From: Stemphylium vesicarium | Taxonomy: Eukaryota > Ascomycota > Dothideomycetes > Pleosporales > Pleosporaceae | NCBI GenBank assembly: GCA_004380135.1 | Contig: QXCR01000013.1 | Location: 248,001-312,000 of the forward strand | Direction of reading: 5' to 3' | DNA length: 64,000 bases | Shown here: positions 12,398-24,031 of the stretch, piece by piece | How positions within the stretch are numbered: the first letter of the stretch is position 1 | How the letters are laid out: each line of letters begins with the position of its first letter | Position numbers and translations under genes: made by a program | The notes under the pieces: generated by a model | What the model saw: the letters and a program-made list of their open reading frames with translations, nothing else | The model's database searches: none | What the model was told of the DNA's origin: nothing

Positions 12398-14095
12398 TCA
12401 GGTAAAATCATAAACCACAAGTGCTTGACTGCCTTCACTTTTCTCTCGCAGTACAATAACGTTTTGTTCATCGAAACCAACCCATCCCCGGCTTACCGAA
12501 GAGTCGTCGAAGCCTTGGTCAAGTGCAAATCGCAGTCCGACCTGTCGCCCGGAATCATCATATTGGGAATCCTCTTCGGTGGCTTTGGATGGCTGGACAC
12601 GCACACTAAGTTCTCCGTTCCTGGAGCGTTTGCGGTTCGCGGAAGAGTTCATGCCGCCTTCCAAGTCCCAGACACGGAGCTCGTCTCCCAATCTGCTCAC
12701 TGACACTGCCTTCCCGCGCATTCCGACGTGGGCACCAGAAATGGAAGAGGTATGGCCCCAAAGGCGGTTTCCGGAGCTGATCGAGAGTGCCTGCGATGTT
12801 GACCGGACCAAGTACAGTGACAGTGTATTGTCCGGATGTGCAACTAGAAGGTAGGGATGCGAATACGACATCGATGTCGGTTTTGATCTGCTCGGCCCAT
12901 TCGGCACCGGTGCTTCTCTTCTGCTGCTTGGCGAATGTGGCGAGGAACAAGCAGAGGATGAGGATGTCGCGCGGTACGCTGATAACGTGAATGAGTGCTC
13001 ATCCGCTGCGGTAGCCAACCTCGATTCCAGGAGCTCCCCCTTGTGAGAAAGAATCAGCTCTTGGACACCAACCGTCCAGCCAGACAGATAAGTAGGAAGA
13101 GAATATGCGATGGCTGCGGTCATGCTTGTTGCATTTGTTCTCAGTGACAGAGACACAGGTGGCCAGGCGGTGTGAGATCGAAGGGAATAGAGCAGTTTGG
13201 GGTCATCCAAGGTGCTGTGTGTGCTCGGTGGTCCTTCAAAAGCATACAATGAGAGTAGGTGATCCTCTGTCATAGTGAGAAGGTATGGCGATGAGTATGC
13301 GAGTGCCGATAGCATTCCGTTGGTCGATGGTGGGTGGGTATAGAGACGCTTGAGTATTTTGCGGTCCATCTCCAGCGCATATATCGAGAACGAACCGTCT
13401 TCAAAGCCTATTGCGACTCGCTCCACGTTGTTCCGCCCTTCACCCGAATCTATAGCCATAGATATCGGTAGTCGGGGTGTGTCCGCTTCAGTAAGGAGTT
13501 CTGTTGAGGCCAACAGTTCGCGATCGGTCTTCGAACTCCAGGCTCGAAGACCTGACATGGAATCTGCGGCATAAACGATGCTATTCGACATCATGACCAG
13601 GAGCGGTGGATCTGGCGGCCGTTCGGCGACTACAATCTCACTGACGGCGCATTGTCCTTGGGTCCAGTTGTGTCGCAACCGATACTGTTGCTTCCAGTTT
13701 GTCTGTGTTCCATCTTTGACTAGGTATCCGTCCTCTAGCCACTTCGATAAGCGCGAGGAATAGTGCAGTCGATTGGGATTGGCAGGGTCTTTGATGCCCG
13801 GTATACGAGAGGCCCGGGGGAGAACGAAAGCGTGGTAATATGCTGCTTTCCAGAGTTCCGAATCAACTGCGAGGCGACTGAACTTCTTGGATACCCTGTC
13901 TCCCTGTCAGTACAAGCCGTATTTCAGGGAAGAGTGTTGCTACCTTTGGCATATGAGAAGTGATGGTACAGGGATAAAGGATAGTACGCGCACAATCAGC
14001 TCCTCGCTCAGTTTAGACAGGCGGTCGGGATGTAATAGCCGTGGCGCCTTCGCTGGGTGCTCGTCGTCACCATCTCCGTCGTGCGCGCGCTTCAT
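12398..14095 (-). CDS. F-box protein, probable WD40-like substrate-binding C-terminus
   Basis: A 549-residue protein from two exons (minus: 14095-13944 and 13895-12398; intron 48 bp, splitting an Arg codon inside the F-box). The F-box spans about residues 27-70 (LSEELIVRVLSFIP, then VSKKFSRLAVDSELWK). By family knowledge it would bind Skp1 and place the protein in an SCF ubiquitin ligase. The remainder shows beta-propeller-like repeats ending in hydrophobic-Trp segments (for example RLWGHTSSI near the C-terminal third, and LRVWDLEGG), which fits a WD40-type substrate-binding domain, though individual blades are weak. A basic nuclear-type patch (NRKRSRN) lies near the end. The target is unknown. 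The gene is head-to-head with the Sae2/CtIP gene. Confidence 0.88.
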
Positions 14096-14327
14096 AGCAG
14101 AGAGTGTCGAGTCGGCGGCGAAGGCGAACAGGCCTCGGGACGATGTAATGTCTTATCGTTATCGCTGAATGGTCCGTGCGCCAACCCGTGACCTCGCGTT
14201 GTAATTAGCGTGGGTCTCAGGACATTGCCGCCTAGCACTGAACATCACTAACGACTTTCGGACGGAAGCGCATCTATTCTACCTTGGTCGCCATCCTCTT
14301 CTGCATGTCGTATCAGCTTGAAGGACT
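14096..14327. promoter_or_regulatory. 232-bp divergent promoter (F-box gene / Sae2-CtIP gene)
   Basis: The two start codons, at 14095 (minus) and 14328 (plus), are only 232 bp apart, so the pair shares one intergenic promoter. I see no strong TATA box. Co-regulation is possible but is inference. Confidence 0.55.
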
Positions 14328-16938
14328 ATGGCGGCATTTACAGCCTGGGTAGAACAGAACAAAGCATTGTGGACACGCGTCTACGATGAGGTCATCCAGC
14401 CTGATCTGGACAAGGAATGGAAGAAGCGTATGTATAATCTCGACACGCGTCAGTAGTAACTAACAACACGTCAGGAGACGCGAAACACAGGAAGGAGCTA
14501 AAAGACAGTACGCATCGAGTTGCGCGCACCGTGGCAATTACTGATTACTTGTAGAGGAAGAAAACCAGCAGTCGTTACTCGCGCATCTGAATGATGAGAT
14601 CTTGAAGTCTGCGCGACTTGCAAAAGAAAATGCTCAACTAAAAGATCAGCTTGCGATTAAGGGTAGTGTGCATGTAGAGGCGGGACCGGTTGCATCCAGA
14701 GTATTAGATGAAGAACGCCGCCGCTTTGTCGAGGAAATCGAACACTTGAAACATCAACTCACCACAAGCAACAAGAGAACCACATTCGCATCCGAGCAAG
14801 ATGCAGCCAATAAATCATGTCCGGCTATGTCAGAAGAGGAGCATCATGATCTTATCCAAAAATTCAGCGACCTGAGTAAGAAGTACAAAGATGCTTCTCA
14901 GAAAGTCAAGTATCTTGAGAGGAAGAATGCTACCGTTATGCAAAAGAACAAAGACATGAAGGAAAGTGTTCTGGCGTGGCAAGAATACGCAGATCGTCAA
15001 TCGGGAAAACAGAAGCCAAAGAGTGAAGCTAAAGCTGGGGAATCGAAGCCGCAGACATCGGCAGCACATGCGCTTCCCGATGATCGACCTCATATTCCTT
15101 TTAGTCCAGGATCTGCGGCTACTGTCAAAACACCACGATCTCTCGCTGACTTGGAACGTTCCTCGCCCGCTGCCATGATGTCAGTTCCGCATGCTGGAGG
15201 GGAGATGGCAGGCTGGACGACACCCCAACACCCAGGCCATGGTGACGAGGATCAGATCTCAAGTGCAACCCTCACACCAAAACCACGTCTTCACGTTGAT
15301 GCTTCAGGCCATCATGTCGGCGCACATCTCCAGAATGTCTCATCGAATGTCCAACACGAGATGCTGGACCACGAAAATCACCAATCGGCAAATCCAAGTT
15401 CCAGCCAAACCACAGTCGATGAGCATGTTGAGCCAATGATTAGGCATGAACCAGCATTAGACGCAGAAGAAGACGAGGACATTCCCGAGTTCGTCTCGGA
15501 GAGGTCACTGAAGCGGAAACGTGGGGAGCCTTCGAAGTCGAGATTTGAAATTTACGCTGACCGATCATCTGATGGGACGCCGGTTAGGCCTCATCGTGTG
15601 AAAGAAGAGCCGTGCAGTAGCCCTCCAATCTCTGCTTACAAAATGCCTCTCAATGAGACGATGGACTTGGACGACCTTGCGCCCAACGTGCTCAAGACGC
15701 CTCGTCACAATCGGAGGAGGCTGTCGATTCAAACAGAAAGCTCAGATACACCCCGCCAGCAAAGATCAAACAGCGCGCCTCTTACTCAAGATGAAAGGAA
15801 TGAAGTCCAGGAAAACAACGCGTATCTCGAGTGGAACAGCCCCACAGCGTTGACCACGGAAGTGTACGAGCAGGAAGTCGCTGCAAGCATCGAGGCCCGA
15901 GCCTTCAGCACGCCCACAGAGCCTAATCAAGCAGAAAGGACCGTTCTAAGAGCTATTGACCCCAACGTAGTGAACAGTGCTTCCGAAGAACCTCCCAATA
16001 AGCGCTCAAGACGGGTGGAAGCCGAAAATCGAGAAAAGCATGGGTTCCTGGCAGAGTCTGGCGAAACCCCACCTCCTTTGGACGATGAGCTACGACGGCC
16101 GCCTCACTCAGCGCGAGCGCGAATCAATCAACGGCTCCGAGATATCAAAAATCCTCAAACACCATCGAAATTCTCACCAAAGACTCCCAAGTCAGAGCCT
16201 GTAAAAATCAAGACTGAGCAAATACCCACTCCGCCTTCGACGTTGTCGCGCACGGCACGTACCTCCGCCACTGGATCGAGAGCGACCAAGTCGGCGTCAA
16301 AGGCTCGCTCGCATCCACGTGATGACCCGACACCCGATCGCCCGATTTGGACAATGAAGACACCAGAGACACGGTCTAGTGCACGTAAGAGTCGTGCGTC
16401 GCCAATGAAAGAGCAAGGCCGTCTACGAGAAAAGCCGGTAACAGAGCTTGGCGTCCAAGATTTCAAGCCGAACCCAGAATACAACCAAGGCTACAGCTAC
16501 GCATTCTCAGAAACCGTTCGCAAGCGTGGGGACCGTATGTGTCTGCCTGGCTGCACCAATCTTCAATGCTGTGGTTCTACTTTCCGGGTTTTTGCGGAAG
16601 CTCAAGGGCCACTCAGCTCGTCACAAGAGGAGGCCTTGCTGGAAGATTACCTCGGTGATGCATACAACAACATGCAAATGACGCAGATGTCTTCCGAGGA
16701 GCGTCAAGAACTAATTTTACAGGCCCGAACAAAGAAAATGGCCAAAGAATCAGGAAAGCATCGCGAGGCTTACGGGCGACAGAGGACGCCGCCAGGCTTC
16801 TGGCGGGTCGATTTTCCGACCACGCAAGAACAGCAAGAGGATCGGGCGCGTGCCAAAGAGCAGGAAAAGGTAATCGTACAAGAACGGTGGCTCGAGGCGC
16901 ACAGGAAAGGTGGTAAATGGATATTCAGAGATGAGTAA
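14328..16938 (+). CDS. Sae2/Ctp1/CtIP homologue, DNA-end resection cofactor
   Basis: An 838-residue nuclear protein from three exons: 14328-14427, 14475-14507 (33 nt) and 14555-16938, separated by two 47-bp introns. The family activates the MRN/MRX nuclease to start resection at double-strand breaks. An N-terminal coiled coil (about 30-190) is expected to mediate oligomerisation. The middle is disordered with many Ser/Thr-Pro sites, the usual CDK/ATM target arrangement. The C-terminal SAE2 domain (about 675-838) contains the Cys cluster CLPGCTNLQCCG and the conserved block KHREAY...TPPGFW, where the His-Arg pair is the DNA-binding core in this family. The start at 14328 gives a continuous N-terminal helix across both small introns. 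The gene is divergent from the F-box gene. Confidence 0.93.
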
Positions 16939-17196
16939 TGTCATAACTTAGAGGTCTCCGCGAAGGTCTCCGCACGTCATCCACGGTTCTATTTTATGAG
17001 TTTTTCACGATAACCACTAGAATTTCAACGGGTCGTGCCGTGTCCATCCTTATAAAACTGTCATTTTTGGCCATCACACTTCCAAATCTCATCCATAACT
17101 CTAGTTACATCAACACAACTTCCCAACACTGCGAACTCTTACCAACGCAACACAAAGTTCCTCTTCAAAATACCTCAGATAAACAATACCACAAAC

Positions 17197-18120
17197 ATGT
17201 CCGGACCGACTTGCACGCGCGAAGAGTTTCTCAACTCATACATTACCAGCACCATCGCGCCATCAGACTCAACAGAATGCTCCATCTGCAAACAAGACTA
17301 CGACACCACCACGCCTTCCAGCTCGCCCGTCACCTTCTCAAATAAAGAGAGTTGCAACCACATTTTCTGCAAGGGCTGCATCACAACATGGCTGAGCTCG
17401 AGGCGCGTAAACACATGTGCAATGTGCAGATGCCCATTATTCACTCTAGAAGATGAAAATTACAACGACTCCGACGACGATGAGGATGAGGATGACTCCG
17501 ACGACGAGACTTCAGACGATGAAGAAGGACCAAGCGTCACAACCGTGGATCAAACGCACCGCCTGTACATGGCATGCCAGATCGAACGGCTTCTTGACAA
17601 CATCTGGTATAAGATCTGGTGGCTCACGGGCCCGTACCGGATACAGATTGTGCTTGCGAAATCGGCTGCTCTTCTGGCTACTTTTTCCATATCTACTCCT
17701 GCTCGCGCTTTGCCTCGTCAGCAGATCTCTGACGAAGAAACGGAGGATGAGGGATACCAAAGCAACACCAACAACAACGACGACGACGACGAAGGAGAAG
17801 AAGAGGATGAAGCAGCAGCCGAACAAGACAACGAAAACAAAGCCTACCTCCCCACCCGCACCACGCTTGTGCACTCCTTCTTAAACTGCGTTTCGATCAA
17901 CCCGTTGTTTGATCCCAATATCGCCGACGGTATTTTCGGAGAGATGAGCAGTTCCAAGCTAAGTTCGCTGGATACTTTGCTGCTAGAGATGATGCAGGAG
18001 CAGATTGCCTATATCGACTGCAGGAGCAGGGCGGATAGGGCCATGCAGATACCGCTTTTCCCGAGGAGGATGAGGGAGTGGGGGAGAGAGGTGATGTGGC
18101 TTCTTGATATCAAGATTTAG
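17197..18120 (+). CDS. RING-finger protein with acidic stretches
   Basis: A 307-residue intronless protein. The RING finger lies at about residues 28-77: CSIC, then CNHIFCKGC, then CAMC, with C3HC4-type spacing and an insertion before the third Cys. This predicts E3 ubiquitin-ligase activity. Two long Asp/Glu runs follow (about 88-112 and 185-215). The C-terminal part is helical, with a Trp-rich segment (NIWYKIWWLTGPYR) and no recognised domain. A TATA-like TATAAAA lies near 17050, about 145 bp upstream of the ATG. The substrate is unknown. Many Pezizomycotina genomes carry expanded sets of such short acidic RING proteins. Confidence 0.85.
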   Translation: MSGPTCTREEFLNSYITSTIAPSDSTECSICKQDYDTTTPSSSPVTFSNKESCNHIFCKGCITTWLSSRRVNTCAMCRCPLFTLEDENYNDSDDDEDEDDSDDETSDDEEGPSVTTVDQTHRLYMACQIERLLDNIWYKIWWLTGPYRIQIVLAKSAALLATFSISTPARALPRQQISDEETEDEGYQSNTNNNDDDDEGEEEDEAAAEQDNENKAYLPTRTTLVHSFLNCVSINPLFDPNIADGIFGEMSSSKLSSLDTLLLEMMQEQIAYIDCRSRADRAMQIPLFPRRMREWGREVMWLLDIKI

Positions 18121-18162
18121 GGGAAGAGAGAGAAATAGGAGTGTGTGTACCTCTAGTATGAG

Positions 18163-18205
<43 letters not shown>

Positions 18206-18512
18206 ATCCGGGATTCTTGCAACTATTTTGTACATACGAGAAAAGCTAAAAGGCGTGTTGGGGAAGATGAAAAGCTCCGTGTTTTCCAGCCCTGCTGCTC
18301 CAGCTAAGCCCTGTTATCCTGGTAGTACATGGGGGGTATATGTAGATGAGAAAAACAAAAATGGAATACAAAAAAAATGGTTCCAGATCCAAACTTGCCG
18401 TCCTGACCTTTGAACACCTTGCCTGTTTTCCTGACCGAGAGAAATAGGGGGATATATAAACGTCAAATCATCAACAACAAGAAGGAAAAAAGCAAAGGAA
18501 TGCCACCACAGT
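18121..18512. other. Convergent 3' flanks with a TG microsatellite
   Basis: This separates the convergent RING and DUF7053 genes. It contains the dinucleotide repeat listed separately and a poly-A-rich patch near 18350-18380. No gene was seen. Confidence 0.6.
18171..18202. repeat. (TG)16 microsatellite
   Basis: Sixteen perfect TG units directly follow a short TA run, about 50 bp after the RING-gene stop codon. Confidence 0.95.
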
Positions 18513-20087
18513 CTATCCTCGCAAGCTACCCTTTCGATACTTGTCGTCCTTGAGCGGTACCGGCGGCCGCTCATCATCATCTGCTTGCGATTGAGACGGC
18601 ATAGCCGAATCCTTGCGCTCGCGCACTGGGTTATATTTTGCGCTCGATAGCGTTGGTTCGGGTACGTACGTAGCACTCGAAAGTGTTGGTTCAGGTGTGT
18701 AAGTCGCGTTTGAAAGGACAGGCTCCGGGTTATAAGTTGCGCTAGACAAGATGGGTTCCGGGCTATATTTGGCGCTCGATAGCGTCGATGCGGGCGAGTA
18801 TGTGGTTGCTGGAAGTGTGTTTTTGTACGTGGTAGAAGGTAAAGTGTACATGAATTCGTCGATGGCGTCGTCGATATCGTCGAGGAGGTTTTGCTGGTCT
18901 GATTGCGAGGTTTCGGAGGTGGATTTGCGGTCGAATGGTTGTTTTGGGTCAAAGGGAAATGTAAAGGAAATGGGTCGTTCTTCAGGTGTGTATGAGATCC
19001 TTGGGGCGTGGGCTGAGGGTTCTTGCTCCCCCTGGGATGGGTGGTACGGGGTGCGTGGGCTGATGGGTAGCAGCGAGATCATGCGCTCGGACATTAATGT
19101 CTCAGAATGCTTGTCATAAGGGCTTCCTGGATACAAGGATGTAGGCCTCTCTCGCTGTGTTGAGAGCCCACCGTCGTATGTAGTCGCAGGTAGTAGGAAG
19201 GAGCCTTGTTCTGGTGCCGAGGACGAGACTTCCTTCTCCTCTCGCAAAAAGGTGAATGACATGGGTCGGTCAGCCTGTCTAGATGGGCTTTCGTTCTGGT
19301 CATTCAGTGTCGATGAAGAAGAAAAACCAGGCGAAAGGACAGGATCGCTTTGGCTTCTCGAATGCGACACGTAGCGCGGCGAGGGGACTTGAAGGTGGTA
19401 GCTTGGAGCAAGCTGGTAGTCTGGTGGTGGCGCGATAAAGATGTCGCCGTGGCCCATTCTCTCACCAGGATCGACGTTACGGAGTGCTTGTAGTCTTTGG
19501 TTCGCAAAGTCGGATTCCAGGATATGCGCTCTCTCGACCAGTTTGTCGACCAGCTTTCCATGTGAGTCCTTGAAAGTTCTCTTGACAAAACTCAAAAGAA
19601 GTGATGAGCATGTCATCTTGACGTCTTCCCGGATGTATAGTCCATGTTTTGGTGTCTTGAGGCCAGGCTCGGCTGGTGGCTTTGGCTCCCCGGGTAGTCT
19701 TCCCCCTACAGTCCACTTCCCTTGAATGTCGAGACCCAGTGGCGCGTAGACGTGTGTTTGGAGCCCTTCGGACGTGTTGTGGAAGCAAGCATGGTAGGAT
19801 ACTGATCCTGTCGCAAGACCGCCTGGTAGGTATGAGACTTTGTCTTGGGGTTGTTAACAACATCCACTAGTTAGAGGTTCGAAAGGGGACATACCTTTGA
19901 TAGTATACCACATAGACCAGTATTCATCCGTCGGCGCATAGGCAGGTGGCTTGCACATGAATCGCTCGACAACCAACGGGTTCAAGTCGATCATGGCAAG
20001 ATGGTCGTGATACATGTCTATTACGCTCTTCCTGGTGATGCCTGCTGGGAGCGGCGTAATAGTAGTGAAGACAGCGGTCTTCGGCAT
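18513..20087 (-). CDS. DUF7053-type fungal protein with tandem 11-residue repeats
   Basis: A 507-residue protein from two exons (minus: 20087-19895 and 19843-18513; intron 51 bp). The first 140 residues match the fungal DUF7053 pattern (TTITPLPAGI, DLNPLVVERF, SYLPGGLATGSVSYHACF, GLDIQGKWTVGG). The fold and function of this family are not known to me. A helical segment follows (FVKRTFKDSHGKLVDKLVERAH), then a long disordered Ser/Pro-rich region. Near the end, five copies of an 11-residue unit of the form TY-x-PEP-x-LSSA occur (coded by 18627-18803). The C-terminus is basic. The ATG at 20087 begins the conserved domain directly. No signal peptide or membrane segment is visible. Confidence 0.85.
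18627..18803 (-). repeat. 33-bp coding minisatellite in the DUF7053 gene
   Basis: Five diverged 33-bp units plus a partial one encode repeats of consensus [TK]Y-x-PEP-x-LS-[SN]-A. The frame is kept throughout, so unit gain or loss would change protein length by 11 residues at a time. Confidence 0.9.
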
Positions 20088-21700
20088 ATTGTCCTCTCTC
20101 GTACTGATGAATTCGATCTTCTCCGGAATGATGTTTCAAGCACTCGCCTGTGGATGCGATCAGTGTTTACGCGCGCGTAGGAAGCTGGAGAAGTGGAAGA
20201 GAAATGTTTGGACAGCAGAGCAGCGAGGGAAGATGTACTTGTTTCGCAGGCCATAAGAAGCCCAGCCCAAGAATGCTGACACGCTCCGCCCACGTATCAG
20301 TCGTGCGCTCGAGCGCAGCTTCAGATGCCCCTGCATCCAGATTTGCGGAAGGTTTGGGAACGACAGAACCCCGCCAAGCTCCCCGCCAACAAGTCGAGAA
20401 CGGCTATGTTGCCGTTCCTGTCATGCCATTGAAATTCTACATCCTGCCATTTCCTGTAGCACTTGGCCGGATCGCGTCTGGCCGCTTTGTTTCCATGGGG
20501 ATCCTACCAATGCCACAGCGAGCTCATACTGGCAGCGTCGTAGAAAACATGGTGCCGAGAAGCGAGAAACACAAAAAGAACGCTGTCAGTCGCGATGCGA
20601 AAGCTGATGTTCTGTGACGGCAATTGGTGGCGTGGTGTTGCAGGTGCTTGGACCCTGGTGCAGATCCGCCGCAGGTACGTTAGAAGCTAAGGTTTACGCT
20701 AGGACAGATGAAGCAGTGGCGATGAACTACTGAGGGGTCATCTTCGGCAATAACCCAAATTGCAGCTGGTAATCTTCACGACAGAGCCATCCTACATTGA
20801 TAGAAGGGAATCAACTTATTCGTAATTTGATTAGACTTGAATCGAACCAAAAGAAACGTCGATCTCATGTTCTTTGCACTTCGAGACGACGCCTGCGTCT
20901 TCAGGCACATTGTGTCTCTTTTCCGTTTCAGCAGGGCTTCATCAGGCATACATCGCATGTTCAGGCGCGCACAACCCATCTCCTCGGCAAAGACCTGCTG
21001 CACTGTTACAGACCAAGCGTTTTGAAACGGGATGATGAGGAAAGCGGCCCGCGACTTTGGATCTCTTTTAGTCGCCCTTCCGGGAGAATCCAGACGTATT
21101 TATCCTCCTAAGGCTCGCCGTGCCAAACTGCATAGACGCATGATGTTCTTTTCCTTAGATTCCGTAAATCCGTTCGAACGCATGTGTTCGTGACAAATGT
21201 CCGATGGTGTGTATAGTAGAACGTAATTTGGAAGAAGTAGCCAGGTAAATACTCGGCATATGTTCGCCAAACGGCCCATAGTGCCGCTGTCAGATGTGCG
21301 GAGCGTCGTAGCCTAATTTCCTTCTTCCAAATATGTCAGATATAGACATGATGCTAGGCATCACCAGGATTGCGAATTGAAGACTCAACAGCGTAGTGAT
21401 GTTGGTAGAGCTGTATGCATGTAAGAAAAGGGTCAGGGCTGATGTACTTAGTCATACTCAACCAAACACACCCATCCGAATCACCACCTCAAAAACAAAC
21501 CGACCACTCTGCCCGAAACAAACTACAAAAAACAATGTTGGAGAACGATAGCATTACGACTAGAACTCAGCGCTGCACGAAGCAAAGCAAACCAACGGCC
21601 TGTCCACCCTCCTGAAAGCACCAAAGCGCGTCACAATCATGCCTGATGATCGCTTCCCTGATTCGCATCTATTTCCATCATAGCACCCGCACACTTGTTT
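20088..21700. other. Intergenic region, no gene seen
   Basis: It holds the promoter of the DUF7053 gene and the 3' flank of the MARVEL gene. The 155-codon plus-strand frame at 20150-20617 overlaps the promoter, lacks any domain and looks random. Confidence 0.45.
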
Positions 21701-22368
21701 CTACACTCCTTGGTGCATTTTTACATCCTCGTTCCCGGCGGCTTTCTTGCCAAAGCCCGTGACGCCTCCAGCCTTCCTCCCCCTAACAATGCCCACAACA
21801 CCGAACACGAAACTCACCATCCAGGCAAACCACGAGACGGCGCTGATAGCTGTACTGGCACGGGCCACATCGCAGACCTAAAAGCTGAATGTTAGCCATC
21901 TTTTCATCTCCAAAACGACCATACCCTGGGTGATTTATACGTACCATACCAAAGCATATCCTCCCACTCAAGAACACGCCCAGCGCCACGAACCCACTGA
22001 GCCAGAACGACATGGTCAAGCCCTCAAGTCCTAGGAGCGCCCACCTCATCGCGCCTGTATCCGCGCTGTGTGAGAATTTGCCGAGGGAAGTGAAGATCAG
22101 AGGAGCGAGGGCGAGCAGACTCCATGCAGGCGCAAAGATGAGGTAGTTGATCTCCATCGGGGAGGATTGCCGCCAGTGAGTTGACCACCATGATGAGACT
22201 ACAAGGACTCGTCAGTTTTTGACTTTCGTATCTGGAGATGCGCTGATGCGATGGGAAAGGCGTGGGGGAAGAGTAGGAGGAGAGCGTACCATAGGCCATT
22301 AACCCAAGCACGGCAACGGCAAGCACAGCCTGAATGGCGCGAATGGGAAGGATCCAGTTCATCTTCAT
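21701..22368 (-). CDS. MARVEL-domain four-helix membrane protein
   Basis: A 169-residue integral membrane protein from three exons (minus: 22368-22290, 22198-21945, 21877-21701; introns 91 and 67 bp). Four hydrophobic helices are visible: about residues 7-27 (RAIQAVLAVAVLGLMAY), 40-58, 72-95 and 114-136 (SWFAWMVSFVFGVVGIV), with short loops and a basic cytosolic tail. This is the MARVEL layout seen in fungal plasma-membrane and vesicle proteins linked to membrane apposition or eisosome-like domains. The first intron falls just after helix 1. A second ATG two codons downstream could also initiate. The specific role is unknown. Confidence 0.85.
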
Positions 22369-24031
22369 CGTCGTTCGCTGTACTGCTGCTCTCTCTTCGT
22401 CCCAGCTTGGTTCGTGTTGTCGTATGTGTATAACGCGTCAACGCGTTCTGTCTCCCGATAAGAGAGGGAAAAGGGAATTCCGTGTATTCGTCGTGTACTT
22501 CGTTCTTGTCGTTCGTAGGTTCGTTCGTTTCCCGTGATCCGCAATCCAGCGATGGACAATATCACAACGTCACAAGAAAAAAAGTACGTCAACAACAACG
22601 AAACAACCTCCGTTCCGCACAAGGAGAAAACAGAAGTGAAGTGGAAAACGAACAAGTTAAGAAGGATGAGAGAAAGAAGCGAAAAGAAAAAAAAGAAGCC
22701 GAAGCCTGTCCGGAATCTTGAAAGAAGATAAAAAAAAACGATAGAAAATGTCGAAAAGGCCGAAAAAGAAGCAGAAGAGAGAAAAGAGGGAGAAGAAGAA
22801 AAGAAGATCGAGTTCAAAGCACCAGTTCACGTCAAAAAAGCCGAAGCATATACCGCATAACAGCCACGGCGACAGCATGACGGCGTCATCCATCCGCCGT
22901 TGTCGTCGTTGTCCTCCTCGCCCAACACAAAACGCTTTACAACCAAACCCCAGCCTGCGACCCACGCTGCCTCAACATTCCACCATTCCACGCCCCGAAG
23001 TAATGCAAATCGGAAAGCCGGACATGTGAACCACGTTCATGCACGCGCGGACCCACAGAGGCGCCAACGGCTAGACCGGGATGGGCGTGCGTGTTGGTAG
23101 TGGAGATTCTGTAACGGGGTCTGCGACAAGCGAGTCTGGGGCCGTTTGATTGGTTAGTTGCGTCTTGGTTGCGTCGCAGGAGGACTGGTACTGCAATTTT
23201 CGGCGATGGCAAGGTGGTTTGGGGATGTGAGTGAGGACGGGATCTTGGGGGGAAGAGACGGAAGGGATGGGGATGGCTTGGACGCGTGGTATCCTGTGTG
23301 TCGCGTGCACAGTGGGTTGAAATGCGCAATCCCGTCGCGGTCGCCTCTTGGCCCCTTTTACACTTTTGAGCAAGCGCAACAGCTGCTGTGCGCGAATAAA
23401 ATGTACGTCATGCTGGGCGGCTTCAAAAGAACAAATTCAACACCGTTGTAAATTACTCCATTAATCACCCTCCAGAAGAATTATCGTACATGCGCGCATC
23501 TTGCCCCACACCTTAATATGCCCATCGTTTAACGCCTTGTAAGAAAGACATTAGTCTGATATGCATCCCCTGATCAGATCGTGATAGATCATAGCAGCGT
23601 CAACCTCGGCATCCCCAAATCCAGTGTTTCGTCGCGCGCATTGACCAACGGTGAAATGAGCATTCCAGCATCATTAGGTTGTCAGACAACGCCATTGAGT
23701 ACTCGCTGAATGTGAAAGAAGAGGGTATCAGGAAAGGAAGTGAAGTGTACATGAAAAAGAAACATCAGAAAACAAGCTCGCACAGAATAAAGAAAGTTTT
23801 CTTGGACCGCAGTCCATCCATAGTGCATGAATGTTGCACAAGTGACTAATGATCATACGTCCAGGAGAGGACGAAAACTGTCCGCAATGTCGGTAGACGA
23901 ACACAGCCACGTCCTGAACTGGCGTGATGTTCAGGCGAGCCGAAATACCCTGGGGATGAATAGTCAAGGCATTCTCAGCGCAAAACCATTTCATCGTCGT
24001 GATTGAGAGTTCAGGGATACCCTTACGGGCC
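22369..24031. other. Intergenic region with a polypurine tract
   Basis: This is the upstream region of the MARVEL gene and the 3' flank of the EDC4-like gene. From about 22620 to 22815 the plus strand is almost all A and G, so the MARVEL sense strand has a CT-rich stretch typical of fungal promoters and 5' UTRs. Long frames here are low-complexity artefacts of that bias. Confidence 0.5.

Noticed and set aside
20150..20617. 155-codon plus-strand frame upstream of the DUF7053 gene
   Set aside because: No domain, no signal, overlaps the promoter; composition looks random.
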